21,559 nt of DNA from NCBI GenBank assembly GCA_045580145.1, contig JAZNNI010000123.1:1-21559 (forward strand), in the 5' to 3' direction. Under the pieces are notes generated by a model. That model was not told the DNA's origin and ran no database searches. It saw only the letters and a list, made by a program, of their open reading frames with translations. Below are positions 8,102-14,978 of this stretch, piece by piece (positions within the stretch are counted from its first letter, which is position 1; each line of letters opens with the position of its first letter). The DNA comes from UBA1738 sp045580145 (GTDB lineage Bacteria > Bacillota > Clostridia > UBA1381). The translations under genes and the position numbers were made by a program.

Positions 8102-8980
8102 CTAGTTCCAGAATGCCTTTTCTAAAACAAGCTCTCCATTTGCATATTTTGAAATGCACAAAAAGGTATCATTTTCATCATATATACGATAGAGGACTCC
8201 CTCTGTAAGCCCCTTTTTACGTATACGCACTCCATTTTTCGCTTTCTGCGCCAAAAATGCATCAAGCTTAACCTTGTCATACTCAGAAAAAAGCCTGTCT
8301 ACCGGAATTAATGCACTCTCTAAAGTCCCGTCTTCCTTCATTTTTAAAAGTTCTTCCATAGTAAAGCTGTTTTCCAATATAAAATCAGCACTTTTTATGC
8401 GCACCAGTGTATTCATATATGCCCCGCAGCCGAGTTTTATACCAATATCCTCACAAAGCGTACGTACATATGTTCCTTTCGAGCAGGCAACCTCAATAGT
8501 TACAGACTCTTTTTTCATATCAATTTCACAGATTTTTATATCAAATATCCTGATTTTCCGCTTTTCACGTTCAATCGTGATTCCAGCTCTTGCAAGCTCA
8601 TATAGTTTTTTTCCGTCTTTTTTTATTGCAGAAAACATAGGCGGAATCTGCTCGATTTCGCCTATAAAACTCATTACAGCCTTTTCAATATCTGCCCTGC
8701 TCACATTAACAGGCTGTTCGGTCAATATTTCTCCTGATGCATCCTGCGTGTCGGTAGTCATTCCTAAAACAAGCTCTGCCCTGTATGCTTTATCAGAAGC
8801 CGTCAGCATATCTGCTGCCTTGGTAGCTTTTCCTATACAAACAGGCAAAACTCCGCTCGCATCAGGGTCTAACGTCCCTGTATGCCCAACCTTTTTAATG
8901 CCAAAAAGCCTTCGGCAAAACCCCACCATATCGTGCGAGGTTCTGCCTGTCGGCTTATTTATAACAATTACACCGTCCAT
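8102..8980 (-). CDS. truB: tRNA pseudouridine-55 synthase
   Basis: Isomerises uridine 55 in the T-loop of tRNAs. The 292-residue protein opens with MDGVIVINKPTGRTSHDMV, and the catalytic Asp38 sits in HTGTLDPDASGVLP. The family motifs YRAELVLGMTTDTQD and CSKGTYVRTLCEDIG follow, and a PUA-like C-terminal region ends the protein. The length is typical. The start codon is three bases after the alaS stop (TAAAATATG) with no good ribosome site, so it is likely translated by coupling. Its neighbours are alaS and ribF; the more usual rbfA is not next to it. Confidence 0.96.
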   Translation of the reverse strand: MDGVIVINKPTGRTSHDMVGFCRRLFGIKKVGHTGTLDPDASGVLPVCIGKATKAADMLTASDKAYRAELVLGMTTDTQDASGEILTEQPVNVSRADIEKAVMSFIGEIEQIPPMFSAIKKDGKKLYELARAGITIEREKRKIRIFDIKICEIDMKKESVTIEVACSKGTYVRTLCEDIGIKLGCGAYMNTLVRIKSADFILENSFTMEELLKMKEDGTLESALIPVDRLFSEYDKVKLDAFLAQKAKNGVRIRKKGLTEGVLYRIYDENDTFLCISKYANGELVLEKAFWN

Positions 8981-8983
8981 ATT

Positions 8984-11617
8984 TTAACCAAGCTGTGCTT
9001 TTATAATACCTTCAGCAGCCTTTAGTGCTTCGTCAATCTTAGCTTCGTCCTTGCCGCCGCCTTGAGCCATATCCGGCTTTCCGCCACCTGAACCATCGGC
9101 TATTGCTGTTATTTCCTTAATAACCTTACCTGCGTGAACACCCTTAGAAACCGCATCCTTTGTGGCAGTTGCTAAAAATGCAATTTTATCCTCTGCAAAA
9201 GATGCCAGCACAGCTATTCCGCAGCCGAGCTTATCCTTTAGGTTGTCACCAAGTGTTCTTAAATCTCCTGCAGCTAAGCCGTCAACACGTGCTGCTGCAA
9301 CCTTAACACCATCAAATTCTACTGTGTTTTTAAGCACATCATCGAGCCTACCTGATGCCATTTTTGCATTTAGTGCTTCAAGCTTTTTCTTTAATTCCTT
9401 AACTTCAGCAGAAATCTGTTCTGCCTTCATATCAATTTCATTTACGTTATTTGCTTTTAGAGCAATCGCAGTCTTTTCGATAAGTGCGTCCTTCTTAGCA
9501 ATGTAATCAAGCACACCCTCACCTGTCACAGCCTCAATACGTCTTGTACCTGCAGCCACTCCCGACTCTGAAATCAGCTTGAAAAGTCCTACATTTGCAG
9601 TATTTGTAAGATGTGTACCACCACAGAATTCAATAGAATAGTCGCCCATCGAAACAACTCTTACCACATCGCCGTATTTCTCACCGAACTGTGCCTCTGC
9701 GCCAAGCTTTTTAGCCTCCTCAATCGGCAATTCGCGTACACATATATCATAAGCTGAAAGTACAGCTTCGTTTACCTTTTTCTCAGCCATAGCAAGCTCT
9801 TCACGTGTCATAGCCTCAAAGTGTGAGAAGTCAAAACGAAGATGCTTTGCATTTACCTCTGAGCCTGCCTGTGCAACGTGGTCGCCTAAAACTTCCTTTA
9901 GTGCTTTGTGCAAAAGATGTGTCGCACTGTGGTTTCTCTCGATTGCTTTTCTGTTCTTTTTGCAAACGGATAATGTTACCTTGTCGCCTGATGCAAAGCT
10001 TCCGCTTACAACCTCAGCAATATGCATATATATGCCATTTCCGTTCTTCTTTGTATCAACAATCTTAGCCTCAGCGCCGTCCTTTACGATTTTACCGATG
10101 TCTCCTGCCTGACCGCCCATTTCCGCATAGAACGGAGTAGCCTTTGTAACGATAATTCCGCCCTGACCTGCCAAAATTTCAGCCGCAATTTCGCCCTCTG
10201 CAGCAATTCCTGTAATTTCAGATTCTGCTGAAAGTGTCTCATAGCCTACAAATTCGGTAGCATCTGCATCTTCAAATGTATAGCTTTCGTTATCGTCCCA
10301 GCTCGAGCCGTCTTTTCTTGCATTTCTTGCAGTTTCCTTCTGTATTTTAAGCTCCTTGTCATATCCCTCTCGGTCAACTGAAATTCCTGCTTCTGCACAG
10401 ATTTCAACTGTCAGGTCAATCGGGAACCCGTAGGTATCATTTAGCTTAAATGACTTTTCTCCTGACAAAACAGTCTCGCCTGCTGCCTTGATTTCAGCAA
10501 TGTATTCATTTAAAATCGTAAGTCCGTTATCAATAGTTTTTGCAAAACGTTCCTCTTCAATTCGGATAATTTTCTTGATATATTCGCGCTTTTCCGAAAG
10601 CTCAGGATAACCCTGCGCTGATTCATCAATTACAGTATCGGCAACTGTGTATAAAAATTCGCCTTCTATATTTAAAAGCTTTCCGTGACGTGCAGCGCGG
10701 CGGAGAAGTCTTCTAAGAACATAGCCTCTTCCCTCATTTGACGGAATTACACCGTCTGAAACCATCATAACTGTACTTCTTATGTGGTCTGTGATAACAC
10801 GCAAGGATACGTCGGTCTTAGCATCCTTTTTATACTCCACACCTGCAATTTTTGAGATGTGGTTCATAATATTTCTTACAGTATCAACCTCAAAAAGATT
10901 CTCAACACCCTGCATAATTGCGGCCAAGCGCTCAAGTCCCATACCTGTGTCGATATTCGGGTTCGCAAGGCGGTTATAGTTGCCATCTTCGTCCTTGTCA
11001 AACTGTGTAAACACAAGATTCCAAACTTCCATAAAGCGGTCACACTCGCATCCGAGCTTACAGTCAGGACCACAGGAATACTCTTCGCCACGGTCAACGT
11101 GAATTTCAGAGCAAGGTCCACAAGGTCCTGTTCCGTGCTCCCAGAAGTTATCCTTTTTGCCCATCTTCACAACGCGGTCTGGGTTTACTCCGATTTCGTT
11201 AATCCAGATGTCTCTTGCCTCGTCATCTTCTTCGTAAACTGTAATCCAAAGCTTGTCTTCAGGAATTCCCATAACCTTTGTCAAAAATTCCCATCCCCAA
11301 GCGATAGCCTCGTGCTTAAAGTAGTCGCCGAAAGAGAAGTTTCCAAGCATTTCAAAAAATGTTCCGTGACGTGCAGTCTTTCCAACACACTCAATGTCAG
11401 GTGTTCTGATACACTTCTGACAGGTTGTAACTCTCTTTTTCGGTGGCACTTCCGCACCGGTAAACCACTTCTTCATCGGTGCCATACCTGAATTTATCAA
11501 AAGAAGGCTCGCGTCATTCTTCGGTACAAGCGAAAAACTGCCGAGACGAAGGCATCCCTTTGACTCAAAAAAGCTCAAAAATTTCTCTCTTATTTCGTTT
11601 ACTCCATATTTTTCCAT
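8984..11617 (-). CDS. alaS: Alanyl-tRNA synthetase
   Basis: Charges tRNA-Ala with alanine and edits mischarged Ser/Gly. The 877-residue protein has the full normal length. The class II aminoacylation domain is N-terminal (SGMAPMKKWFTG, RTPDIECVGKTARHGTFFEM, GMGLERL). The editing domain carries the zinc ligands HSATH near residue 562 and CGGTH near 665, and the C-terminal C-Ala domain contains a Gly-rich DGSGGGKPDMAQGGG segment. The start has AGAGGG nine nt upstream. It is the first gene of the operon, about 57 nt from its promoter, so there is no room for a T-box leader. Confidence 0.98.
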   Translation of the reverse strand: MEKYGVNEIREKFLSFFESKGCLRLGSFSLVPKNDASLLLINSGMAPMKKWFTGAEVPPKKRVTTCQKCIRTPDIECVGKTARHGTFFEMLGNFSFGDYFKHEAIAWGWEFLTKVMGIPEDKLWITVYEEDDEARDIWINEIGVNPDRVVKMGKKDNFWEHGTGPCGPCSEIHVDRGEEYSCGPDCKLGCECDRFMEVWNLVFTQFDKDEDGNYNRLANPNIDTGMGLERLAAIMQGVENLFEVDTVRNIMNHISKIAGVEYKKDAKTDVSLRVITDHIRSTVMMVSDGVIPSNEGRGYVLRRLLRRAARHGKLLNIEGEFLYTVADTVIDESAQGYPELSEKREYIKKIIRIEEERFAKTIDNGLTILNEYIAEIKAAGETVLSGEKSFKLNDTYGFPIDLTVEICAEAGISVDREGYDKELKIQKETARNARKDGSSWDDNESYTFEDADATEFVGYETLSAESEITGIAAEGEIAAEILAGQGGIIVTKATPFYAEMGGQAGDIGKIVKDGAEAKIVDTKKNGNGIYMHIAEVVSGSFASGDKVTLSVCKKNRKAIERNHSATHLLHKALKEVLGDHVAQAGSEVNAKHLRFDFSHFEAMTREELAMAEKKVNEAVLSAYDICVRELPIEEAKKLGAEAQFGEKYGDVVRVVSMGDYSIEFCGGTHLTNTANVGLFKLISESGVAAGTRRIEAVTGEGVLDYIAKKDALIEKTAIALKANNVNEIDMKAEQISAEVKELKKKLEALNAKMASGRLDDVLKNTVEFDGVKVAAARVDGLAAGDLRTLGDNLKDKLGCGIAVLASFAEDKIAFLATATKDAVSKGVHAGKVIKEITAIADGSGGGKPDMAQGGGKDEAKIDEALKAAEGIIKAQLG

Positions 11618-11680
11618 TGTTTTTATCCCTCTCTATGTAGTACTTTTGTTTTCACATAATTATGCCATTTTATCTTATTT

Positions 11681-11709
11681 ATTATATAAAAAAAATCCCT
11701 GTCTGTCAA
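11681..11709 (-). promoter_or_regulatory. Consensus sigma-A promoter of the alaS operon
   Basis: Minus strand: perfect TTGACA (11704-11709), 17-bp spacer that includes eight T residues, and perfect TATAAT (11681-11686). The predicted start is near 11674, giving a leader of about 57 nt. It stands back to back with the plus-strand promoter at 11719-11747; the two -35 boxes are nine bases apart. Confidence 0.88.
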
Positions 11710-11718
11710 TATTTATAA

Positions 11719-11747
11719 TTGCAAAAGCGGGAAATTTGTGTTAAAAT
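11719..11747 (+). promoter_or_regulatory. Sigma-A promoter of the small Cys-rich gene
   Basis: Plus strand: TTGCAA (11719-11724), 17-bp spacer and TAAAAT (11742-11747), about 20 nt before an AGGAG ribosome site and the ATG at 11769. The very short leader and the overlap with the upstream region of the divergent alaS promoter suggest that RNA polymerase binding at the two may interfere. No Fur or other operator was recognised. Confidence 0.65.
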
Positions 11748-11768
11748 ATTTGAAAAGGAGATAGTAAA

Positions 11769-11897
11769 ATGACAGATATAATTATAACTTTAATTGTCCT
11801 TGTCCTTGTAGGCTTTGCCGCAAGGTCGGTAATTAAGCGAAAAGGTAAGTGTAGCTGCGGCTGTGAAGGCTGCAAAAACTGCAAAAAGACACCGTGA
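11769..11897 (+). CDS. FeoB-associated Cys-rich membrane protein
   Basis: A 42-residue protein with one N-terminal membrane segment (about residues 4-18, MTDIIITLIVLVLVGF), a basic stretch (RSVIKRKGK) and a C-terminal cluster of five cysteines in the pattern C-x-C-x-C-x2-C-x2-C, beginning CSCGCEGC. This layout is that of the FeoB-associated Cys-rich membrane protein family, usually encoded next to the ferrous iron transporter FeoB and of unproven function. No feoA or feoB is in this window, so it is an orphan copy or a relative. The AAAAGGAG ribosome site and a good upstream promoter support expression. It is the only plus-strand gene here. Its last codons form the rising arm of the terminator at 11883-11909. 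Confidence 0.8.
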   Translation: MTDIIITLIVLVLVGFAARSVIKRKGKCSCGCEGCKNCKKTP

Positions 11898-11909
11898 AGG
11901 TGTCTTTTT
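11883..11909. terminator. Bidirectional terminator between convergent genes
   Basis: An 11-bp perfect stem, AAAAAGACACC (11883-11893) with its complement (11899-11909), surrounds a 5-nt loop. Both arms end in five A/T, so each strand has a U tract. It serves the plus-strand Cys-rich gene, whose TGA stop (11895-11897) lies in the loop, and the minus-strand dlt-like operon, whose last stop codon is at 11911-11913. Confidence 0.88.
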
Positions 11910-11910
11910 C

Positions 11911-12798
11911 TTACGGCTTACACGCACCGCAGGGCTTATACCCCGCCGAAACAAGTTCATCTCGCGAGCCTGTATATTCCTTTTTATTCTTTTCTTTTAT
12001 CGTATCAACAGATGCGCAGGTTGGTAAGTGGAATTTTTTTGAGTTTATATTCAGCACAAACTCATTTTCTGCATCTGTTTTTTTCGGAGTCTGTGCTTCC
12101 TCCTTTGAAATTTCCTGTTTTTCAAAATAACCCTCATCAAGCACATTATCACCATCAGAATAGTCAATCATAACACCAGGCTGACGGTTCGGAACATAGA
12201 CATTAAAGCAAATTCCTGCTCCATCGTCCTCAACAGAGTATCCTTCCATCTTAACACCGCTCGCAAGCAAATTATCTCCCTCAAACACAGGCGTAACGCG
12301 GTACATCACGTGGTTTTTCGTTTTCTTCACGTAGTCTGCCACCATATTCTCAAACGGAAGCATACCCTCAACATTTAAGTATCTTGTACCCGTAATCAGA
12401 TTTCTTTCGTTGGCATTTTCTCCAGAGAGTTGAAAGCCGATTAAATGACATCTGTTATAAAGATACTTTCCGTCTATAAAATCATATTTTGCAATCTGCC
12501 ATCCTGACGGTTTTATCTGACCGATTGATTCCCGTTCCTCTGTCGGCATAAGGTCAATACCGATACAGGCAATCGCATAAGTGCATCTTGAATACTTATC
12601 AAGTCTTCCATATTCTTCAAACGAACTATCAGTTATTTCATCATCTGTAAATTCGGGGACATTCCCGTTTATCTCCTGATATACTGCATCTTCCGAGACC
12701 TCATAAGCCACTTGCGGTGTGACTGTATCTACCCCGCAGCCCGTAAAACCCAAAACAGCCGCAAGGACAAGCAGCAACGCGGTCAATCTCTTTTTCAT
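11911..12798 (-). CDS. DNA/RNA non-specific endonuclease lipoprotein with Ada-like zinc motif
   Basis: A 295-residue predicted surface lipoprotein. The signal peptide ends in the lipobox FTG-C (Cys21). Residues about 66-225 match the DNA/RNA non-specific (beta-beta-alpha metal) endonuclease family; YNRCHLIG holds the probable catalytic His118, followed by ERNLITGTRYLN with the metal-binding Asn. A Lys/Glu-rich linker leads to a C-terminal motif (residues 248-295) with His257, Cys261, Cys290 and Cys293 and the ending GYKPCGACKP, like the Ada-type metal-binding module found on some nucleases. The start at 12798 is chosen for its GAGGGAG ribosome site, which lies within dltX; the frame extends upstream to 12828 without support. 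One base separates it from the dltX stop codon, so it is coupled to the dlt-like operon. A role in nutrient or competence DNA processing is only a guess. Confidence 0.85.
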   Translation of the reverse strand: MKKRLTALLLVLAAVLGFTGCGVDTVTPQVAYEVSEDAVYQEINGNVPEFTDDEITDSSFEEYGRLDKYSRCTYAIACIGIDLMPTEERESIGQIKPSGWQIAKYDFIDGKYLYNRCHLIGFQLSGENANERNLITGTRYLNVEGMLPFENMVADYVKKTKNHVMYRVTPVFEGDNLLASGVKMEGYSVEDDGAGICFNVYVPNRQPGVMIDYSDGDNVLDEGYFEKQEISKEEAQTPKKTDAENEFVLNINSKKFHLPTCASVDTIKEKNKKEYTGSRDELVSAGYKPCGACKP

Positions 12799-12799
12799 T

Positions 12800-12907
12800 T
12801 TACACTCCCTCATAGATAAACACACCATTTCCGGTAAAGTAAATCATAATTAAAGCAAGCATCACTGCATATGCAAGAACTATTAAAATCTTTTTTAAAA
12901 GCTTCAT
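12800..12907 (-). CDS. dltX: DltX-like membrane microprotein
   Basis: A 35-residue protein, with a basic start (MKLLKK), one membrane segment (about residues 7-23) and the C-terminal sequence TGNGVFIYEGV. DltX proteins of D-alanylation operons are about 45-50 residues with one membrane helix and a C-terminal G-x-FIY-type motif whose Tyr is thought to take part in acyl transfer with DltB and DltD. Here FIY is kept (Tyr32), but the usual final Phe is Val. GAGGG lies 8 nt before the ATG, the gene starts 11 nt after the dltD-like stop, and its stop is one base before the next start. Position directly beside dltB- and dltD-like genes makes the identification much stronger than the short sequence alone. 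Confidence 0.78.
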   Translation of the reverse strand: MKLLKKILIVLAYAVMLALIMIYFTGNGVFIYEGV

Positions 12908-12918
12908 TTAAAATCCCT

Positions 12919-13806
12919 CTATCTACACAAAAATTGGTCTACAAGCTCGGTGAACCTTGGTGCGCCGACCTCATAGTTCATATGCCCTATATCGTGGAAA
13001 TTTTCAGAGCCGAGCATATCCATCATATCGTAAACCTCTATATCATTTTCCTCAAAAACTGAATTTGCCTTCTCCATAACCTCGTACACAAAATCGTACT
13101 TTTCAATCTTTGGATTCCAAGGCATCCAAATTGCACGAAGGCGGATATTCTTCTTTTTGCATATCTTTATGAGCTTTTCCAAATCGTCAAAATTCTGCTT
13201 ACAGTCATCAAGTGTCAAGTCCCCGAACTGCTCAAGCATTTTGATGCGGTTTTGCTCAAGTTCTTCATCAGAGAGCTGTCCAAAAGACAAGGTTTTTTCT
13301 TCATCTTCCAGCTTTAGTCCGTCAAACACAGGCTTTAAATCTGCTAAATTTTCCACACCCTTTTCAAATATCGGATGGAGCTTATCTCTTTGGAAAAACA
13401 GATAATGTTGATACCATTTTTTATGCCAGATGTATGTAGGGTTTGTGTCAAGGTTATCATAAAATGCAATATCGTTTACCGCTATCACCAGTTCACTGCC
13501 GATATTTATTTCCCTCTTTTTCATCATATTATAAATATCGGAAACTGTGCCATAAACTACACCGCTGTTTATATATCCGCTCTTTGACTCATCCTCAATG
13601 AATGACGCAACAACAACAGAGCTTCCGAAAAAGACCTTGTCCCACACCTTCTCAGGATGCTTGAGCTCGGTAACATCAAAATCGTTCTTTGTAAGATAAG
13701 CAGAATATTTAAACGGGTCGATGCTCGTCAAAACAACGTCGGATAAAATCCAGACGGCAAGAAGCACAAATATAAAGCTTTTAAATTCAAATGATTTCTT
13801 TTTCAT
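12919..13806 (-). CDS. dltD: DltD-like SGNH-fold membrane protein
   Basis: Predicted extracytoplasmic partner of the MBOAT protein in acylating a cell-envelope polymer. The 295-residue protein has one N-terminal membrane helix (about residues 10-28) and an outside domain. The GSS motif at 61-63 (VFFGSSVVV) would hold the nucleophilic Ser62, and the C-terminal D-x2-H motif is Asp272/His275 (FHDIGHMNYEVG), so the SGNH-type catalytic residues look intact. Canonical DltD has about 400-420 residues and the signature GSSEL, so this is a short, divergent member. The ribosome site AGAGGT is four nt before the ATG. It lies 10 nt after the MBOAT gene and 11 nt before dltX. It could equally be called a general SGNH hydrolase; the context argues for DltD function. 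Confidence 0.75.
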   Translation of the reverse strand: MKKKSFEFKSFIFVLLAVWILSDVVLTSIDPFKYSAYLTKNDFDVTELKHPEKVWDKVFFGSSVVVASFIEDESKSGYINSGVVYGTVSDIYNMMKKREINIGSELVIAVNDIAFYDNLDTNPTYIWHKKWYQHYLFFQRDKLHPIFEKGVENLADLKPVFDGLKLEDEEKTLSFGQLSDEELEQNRIKMLEQFGDLTLDDCKQNFDDLEKLIKICKKKNIRLRAIWMPWNPKIEKYDFVYEVMEKANSVFEENDIEVYDMMDMLGSENFHDIGHMNYEVGAPRFTELVDQFLCR

Positions 13807-13816
13807 AACTACCTCT

Positions 13817-14965
13817 TTAGCTTATAAGACCTTTTAATATCGAAAGTATTTTCGGAAGGTCAAGTGAAAATGTTAATGCATTTACTGCGAAGAAAAAGTT
13901 TACGAAAGCGCATCTTATAAAGAATTTATACTTCTTTTCCTTTCTTGCATTAAAGGTGGATAGCGAAAACAAGTTTTCAATCACCAAAAACATACCCATA
14001 TAAATTCCGCCGAACACCGTCATTATACTGAACTCGTGCCACAGACTCATAACGACCATCGTGCACATTCCGATTATCGCCGACTGATGTTTTTTCAGCT
14101 GTTTCCCTTGCACAACCACGAAAATATGCTCTCTTATCCAGTCACCCAGTGTAACGTGCCACTTTCTCCAAAACTGTGTAAAGCTCGTCGAGGTCCAAGG
14201 CTTTTTAAAGTTTTCAGGGATTGTAACACCCATAAGCCGTCCGACACCGACTGCCATATCGCTGTAACCCGATAGGTCAACAAAAAGTATTACATATGCT
14301 AAAACCAAAATTGCGATACTCGAATACCAATGATAAACTCGAAGTCCTGAAAGCTTTTCAAAAAACACACTGAACACTGTCACTAAAACGACCTTTTTGA
14401 ACATACCGAGAATGAATCTTCTTACACCTGTATTTATATCATTAAGCGTCGGCGGCGAAGGATTTTTAAACTGCTTCGTAAAGTCCCTGTATCGCATAAT
14501 TGGGCCTGCCGTAAACACAGGGAAAAATGTGATAAAATTCGTATACTCGAAAAATGGAATTTTTAAATCGGTATAGTAGATATAAAAAAGCGCATCAACA
14601 GCCTTTAGCATATTATACGAAAACCCTACAAGCACCAGCGTCCCGCCAAACATATCGGGAAGACTTGTAAGCCTCCACAAAAGAAACGGTGATAAAAACA
14701 CCACGCAAAGCACTACAAAAAGCACTTTTCTCACATATTTTGCCCTTTTCATAACTACCAAAAGCAGATACGTAATAAGTACATATCCCGCATAAATCAA
14801 GGACAGTCTGTATGAAAAAACTGTAAGGAGCGCCATATTAAGCACCGTACTTAGCACGTGTATGTATTTTTCTTTGCTTGTCCTTTTCAAAACAAATACC
14901 ATCAAAGCAAATACCACCGCGCTGATAAGTACCTTAGGAAGCATATCTGCCTGTATAAACCACAT
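13817..14965 (-). CDS. dltB: MBOAT O-acyltransferase, DltB-like
   Basis: Predicted polytopic membrane enzyme that moves the activated aminoacyl group from the carrier protein across the membrane toward a polymer. The 382-residue protein has many hydrophobic segments and the MBOAT signatures FFPVFTAGPIMRYRDF (about 147-162), FVDLSGYSDMAVGVGRLMG (about 228-246), FWRKWHVTLGDWIREHIF with His270, and SLWHEF with the invariant His310. Length and motif order match DltB. GAGGGA precedes the ATG. It begins 13 nt after the third adenylation gene and is followed by the dltD-like gene. The same family also includes AlgI/PatA-type acetyltransferases, but the carrier protein and adenylation genes next door favour the DltB role. 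Confidence 0.88.
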   Translation of the reverse strand: MWFIQADMLPKVLISAVVFALMVFVLKRTSKEKYIHVLSTVLNMALLTVFSYRLSLIYAGYVLITYLLLVVMKRAKYVRKVLFVVLCVVFLSPFLLWRLTSLPDMFGGTLVLVGFSYNMLKAVDALFYIYYTDLKIPFFEYTNFITFFPVFTAGPIMRYRDFTKQFKNPSPPTLNDINTGVRRFILGMFKKVVLVTVFSVFFEKLSGLRVYHWYSSIAILVLAYVILFVDLSGYSDMAVGVGRLMGVTIPENFKKPWTSTSFTQFWRKWHVTLGDWIREHIFVVVQGKQLKKHQSAIIGMCTMVVMSLWHEFSIMTVFGGIYMGMFLVIENLFSLSTFNARKEKKYKFFIRCAFVNFFFAVNALTFSLDLPKILSILKGLIS

Positions 14966-14978
14966 AAAATTTCCCTCG

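Noticed and set aside
8274..8987. 237-codon plus-strand open frame opposite truB
   Set aside because: It is a complementary-frame shadow of a clear truB gene, Ser/Ile-rich, with no initiation signals.
10859..11491. 210-codon plus-strand open frame opposite alaS
   Set aside because: It is antisense to highly conserved alaS motifs, has no ribosome site or promoter, and its composition is that of reverse-complemented coding sequence.
11618..11680. T-box leader for alaS
   Set aside because: The consensus promoter leaves only about 57 nt of leader, far too short for a T-box, and no T-box motif is visible.
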